A stretch of DNA of 64,000 nt, taken from JAJDUF01 sp965238265 (GTDB lineage Bacteria; Chloroflexota; UBA11872; UBA12225; JAJDUF01). How positions within the stretch are numbered: the stretch's first letter is position 1; each line of letters opens with the position of its first letter. Below, piece after piece: positions 61,823 to 64,000 of this stretch. The translations under genes were made by a program, and so were the position numbers. The notes beneath the pieces were generated by a model. That model made no database searches and was not told the origin of the DNA. It worked only from the letters and a program-made list of their open reading frames with translations. The stretch covers positions 124,001 to 188,000 of the forward strand of contig OZ250185.1 of the NCBI GenBank assembly GCA_965238265.1. The letters run 5' to 3'.

Positions 61823-62125
61823 ATGGCGACAGCGACGCCGGAGCCGCTAGGCGAGTCCTCTGAGTTTACGAACGGTCTCCTGAAATACCTGATTTGTGTG
61901 GCTGGTGTGCGTGGGAAAGTGCGGCTGGTGCGGCAGAGCATCGAGCACGAGTTCTATGATCTCGGTAATGGTGACTTCGACACACCCGCACCGGGAACAC
62001 TGCTGAGGACGATGTATCATGTGGATGGGTCCGATGATCTCGTCCAAGAAATTGCACTGGCCGCAGTGGAGTATCGCCGCAAACATTATGGTAAGCCTCC
62101 TTCTTCTTCCTCAGTGAGGGAGTAG
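61823..62125 (+). CDS. Small protein of unknown function (100 aa)
   Basis: FTNGLLKYLICVAGVRGKVR, RQSIEHEFYDLGNGDFDTPA and LVQEIALAAVEYRRKHYG. Preceded by GGGAGAG and a locally AT-rich promoter-like region. No family is recognised. Its 3' end overlaps the small minus-strand frame ending at 62086. Confidence 0.5.
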   Translation: MATATPEPLGESSEFTNGLLKYLICVAGVRGKVRLVRQSIEHEFYDLGNGDFDTPAPGTLLRTMYHVDGSDDLVQEIALAAVEYRRKHYGKPPSSSSVRE

Positions 62126-62259
62126 GCGAGGGAGCGGTCGTGTCGCCCCCTCGCTGAGTGGTGATGACGGCCCACCGGTATCGTTGCCGGTGGGCCGTCG
62201 TCACTTACGGGCCTCGTTGTTAATTCAGCTACGAGCGAGCGCATTAGTTCGAGGGTCAT
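62086..62259 (-). CDS. Possible 57-aa protein
   Basis: ATG 62259 follows GGGAGGTGG at good spacing and reads MTLELMRSLVAELTT, then low-complexity sequence that includes the 62161-62204 hairpin. The strong ribosome-binding site is the main support; the peptide is not recognised. Confidence 0.3.
   Translation of the reverse strand: MTLELMRSLVAELTTRPVSDDGPPATIPVGRHHHSARGRHDRSLAYSLTEEEEGGLP
62161..62204. terminator. Long GC-rich hairpin
   Basis: An 18-bp stem with one G-T pair (GTGATGACGGCCCACCGG at 62161-62178 with its complement at 62187-62204) and an 8-nt loop, about 36 nt after the 61823 gene. It probably ends or protects that transcript; no T-run follows. Confidence 0.6.
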
Positions 62260-62371
62260 GGTGTCCACCTCCCTTCGTCGGCGTGGTGCGGCCGCGGTGG
62301 CCTCTCTCCCTATCCATGCCGCACGATAGGCGTGGTGTTTGTGAAGGCCGCGGGGGCTAGGCAGCGTAATA

Positions 62372-62454
62372 GTTCCCCTGCGAAGCGGGGGGGCCAGAGC
62401 CTAACCGCCGCACTCCCCCTCTCTACATGGTGGAGAGGGGGCCGGGGGGTGAGG
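62372..62454. repeat. Interspersed GC-rich repeats
   Basis: 62372-62396 GTTCCCCTGCGAAGCGGGGG type and 62413-62454 CTCCCCCTCTCTACATGGTG followed by GAGAGGGGGCCGGGGGGTGAGG. They fill the gap 62260-62470 before the oxidoreductase 3' end, where I see nothing else. Confidence 0.7.
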
Positions 62455-62470
62455 ATTGGATAAGCCGCCC

Positions 62471-63562
62471 CTACTCGCGCGGTAGCGGGAACGTGACCTT
62501 GCGGTTGCCTTCGTGCTGCGAGCGGAGGATGCCCAGCAGGATTTCGACCGTGTGGAGTGCGTCGGTGGCCGGAGAGATCAGCGGCGCCGCTGGCTCTCGC
62601 CCGGCAGCCTGCGCGTCAAGGTGCTGTGCTAGCTCCTCGATCCCGGCAAGCTGCGCCTCGTAGGTGTGCGCCGGAGCGTCGAGCGGGCGCTGGCCGCCTT
62701 CATCCCACACCTCCATCCCGCCGTCGCTGGCGCGGATGCGGCCGCGCTCACAGAGCAGCTCGAAGGCCCAGCCTCTGGCCTCCGGCGTTTTCGTCAGGCT
62801 GACGTGTGACCGGATTCCATTGCGAAAGCGCACGTAGACATCGGCGCCAGGGTCGGTCGCCGGGTCTCTCCCGCCATCACCGGCATAGGCCGGTCCGTAG
62901 TCGTGGTGCATATCCGCCAACTCTGCGACCAGCCATTCCGGCTCCGAGCCGACCAGGAAGCACAGCATGTCAATGAGATGGGTGCCGTTGCGGAACATCA
63001 TCGCTCGCGGGCCGGTCATTGTGGCTACGACCTGTCGCAGGGCGCCAAGCTCCTCACTGGCTACGAAGTCGCGGAGGTGAATCCACGGTCCGCGCAGCCG
63101 CCGCGTGTGATCCACCGACAGGGGAACGCCGTGCTCGGCGCACGCCGCGATCATCCGATCAGCGTCGGCCAGGGTAGTAGCGAGGGGCTTCTCGCAGAAA
63201 ATGCCCTTGACGCCGGCTGCAACCCCATCCACGACCATATTGGCGTGCAGGTGGTCGGACGTGGCGACCGAGAGCAGGTCCAGCCGCTCCTCGCGCAACA
63301 TCGCTTTGTAGTCGGTGTAGGTGTTGACCTCCGGCCACACGTCACCCCACGTCGTGCGGAAGCCGTCCAGTAGCTCGGTCTTAAGCTCGCACACGGCCAC
63401 CACGTCCACGCGCGGCACCTGCGCGTAGGCCGCGGCGTGGCTACCCCCTTGCGTCGCGCCCAGGGCCGGGTGCGCCGGAGCCGCTCCCCGCCCGGCTGCG
63501 ATGCCCGACAACCCGATGATTCCCGCGCGATAGTGCCCTGCTGAGGATGTTGCTGTGTTCAT
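62471..63562 (-). CDS. Gfo/Idh/MocA-family oxidoreductase
   Basis: 363 residues from ATG 63562 (AAAGGA six bases upstream; 63568 is an alternative). YRAGIIGLSGIAAGRGAAPA is the Rossmann start, VDVVAVCELKTELLDGF follows, and the family motif GIFCEKPLATTLADADRMI (EKP) lies near residue 127. VDHTRRLRGPWIHLRD is the region of the catalytic His. Typically an NAD-linked sugar or inositol dehydrogenase; substrate unknown. It is followed upstream on the same strand by the DUF3604-like gene, so they may be cotranscribed. Confidence 0.88.
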   Translation of the reverse strand: MNTATSSAGHYRAGIIGLSGIAAGRGAAPAHPALGATQGGSHAAAYAQVPRVDVVAVCELKTELLDGFRTTWGDVWPEVNTYTDYKAMLREERLDLLSVATSDHLHANMVVDGVAAGVKGIFCEKPLATTLADADRMIAACAEHGVPLSVDHTRRLRGPWIHLRDFVASEELGALRQVVATMTGPRAMMFRNGTHLIDMLCFLVGSEPEWLVAELADMHHDYGPAYAGDGGRDPATDPGADVYVRFRNGIRSHVSLTKTPEARGWAFELLCERGRIRASDGGMEVWDEGGQRPLDAPAHTYEAQLAGIEELAQHLDAQAAGREPAAPLISPATDALHTVEILLGILRSQHEGNRKVTFPLPRE

Positions 63563-63599
63563 GGCCATCCTTTCTTGTAGCGCCGGCTGCTACACGCTG

Positions 63600-64000
63600 C
63601 TACGTTCGCTCGATCCACACCGGCGTAGACCAGGCCATCGGCACGCGGCCGCGGATACGGTCGCGCTGACGCACCCGGAGATAATACAGCGCAGCGGGCG
63701 GTGGGTCGGGATCTTCCCACTCTAGGCGCAGGTCCAGCTCGCCCTGCCCGGTGAGCGTATGGACTACTTGGAAGGCGGCCGTCGCATCGCCGTTCCGGGC
63801 CGCCGCGCCGCTCAGATCGCCACGGATCACTTCAAGACGGTCCAGCGCGGCGGTGCCGGCCACTGCCGCGGCGATATGGGCCGGGCCGTCTACCTGCACG
63901 TGTGCCCCCGGCATAGCCCCCACCACGGACCAGTCGAGCAGGATGCGCTCACCGGTCGTGCCATACGTCCGGCGGGTACGGAGGGAGTCGAAGATAGCCT
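63600..64000 (-). CDS. C-terminal part of a DUF3604-like protein, cut by the window edge
   Basis: About 133 residues, open to the edge: AIFDSLRTRRTYGTTGERIL, LDWSVVGAMPGAHVQVDG, then a beta-rich end with YYLRVRQRDRIRGRVPMAWS and TPVWIERT. This order (RRTYxTTGERILL followed by YYxRVxQ...AWSSPVWI) is how DUF3604 proteins end, and these are PHP-like metal-dependent hydrolase relatives. The catalytic part is outside the window, so the call rests on the C-terminus alone. Confidence 0.6.
   Translation of the reverse strand, partial: AIFDSLRTRRTYGTTGERILLDWSVVGAMPGAHVQVDGPAHIAAAVAGTAALDRLEVIRGDLSGAAARNGDATAAFQVVHTLTGQGELDLRLEWEDPDPPPAALYYLRVRQRDRIRGRVPMAWSTPVWIERT

Noticed and set aside
1..64000. 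tRNA, rRNA or integrase/transposase genes
   Set aside because: None could be recognised on either strand by reading; no insertion-sequence ends or transposase motifs were seen.

Overview
The window is a GC-rich bacterial chromosome segment. Its gene content suggests a member of the Chloroflexota, possibly Thermomicrobia or a relative. The reasons are RNase J beside FtsK, a GerMN-type lipoprotein-like protein with a leading domain I associate with this phylum, a Uma2 remnant, and many small GC-rich palindromic intergenic repeats. The phylum call is inference; no rRNA or other strong marker is present and no tRNA was recognised.

Layout. 1-9.1 kb holds core genes: RNase J (cut by the window edge), two small broken genes, FtsK, a CinA/PncC-type amidase, an MBL-fold nuclease, PyrD and a LytR-CpsA-Psr protein. 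9.1-14.8 kb is a minus-strand block that looks like an uncharacterised defence or DNA-modification module: a PAPS-reductase-like PP-loop protein, a DEAH helicase, a GHKL (Hsp90/MORC-like) ATPase broken by one frameshift, and a phospholipase-D-type nuclease, with a two-helix NERD-like protein downstream. 14.9-23.0 kb has a GerMN protein, glycerol kinase, a NYN-domain RNase-like protein and four plus-strand oxidoreductases. 23.1-27.6 kb is a decay tract holding a multiply frameshifted unknown gene, a LivK-like binding-protein pseudogene, a paralogous GerMN-protein fragment and a comM/yifB gene with a broken C-terminus.

27.8-41.6 kb carries what looks like a complete gene set for the indirect (N-methylglutamate) route of methylamine oxidation: N-methylglutamate synthase-like GlxB/C/D, sarcosine-oxidase-like delta, alpha, gamma and beta subunits (beta is frameshifted), and a GlnT/GmaS-type ligase. 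A homocysteine methyltransferase-SAM methyltransferase fusion and an AAA ATPase/TOPRIM-like gene pair sit inside it.

41.9-44.3 kb holds an AT-rich HEPN-like gene and a 1.4 kb gene-free tract of tandem repeats. 44.3-50.8 kb has a CocE-type hydrolase, two histidine phosphatases, a frameshifted Rad52-like gene, an SMP-30 lactonase and a Fic protein. 50.9-52.9 kb encodes a lipoprotein thioredoxin-fold protein whose first redox cysteine codon is TGA, followed by a CcdA-like membrane protein. 53.1-57.6 kb has an FAH-family hydrolase and argB-argD-argG. 57.8-62.3 kb has a TPR/HEPN-like pair, LexA, a peroxiredoxin whose peroxidatic cysteine codon is TGA, and several tiny genes. The right end has a Gfo/Idh/MocA oxidoreductase and a DUF3604-like fragment.

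The two TGA codons fall exactly at redox-cysteine positions and each is followed by a bacterial-SECIS-like hairpin. They are the strongest unusual signal in the window and indicate selenocysteine use. At least eight other genes carry frameshifts, so a reader should keep open whether some of these are assembly indels.
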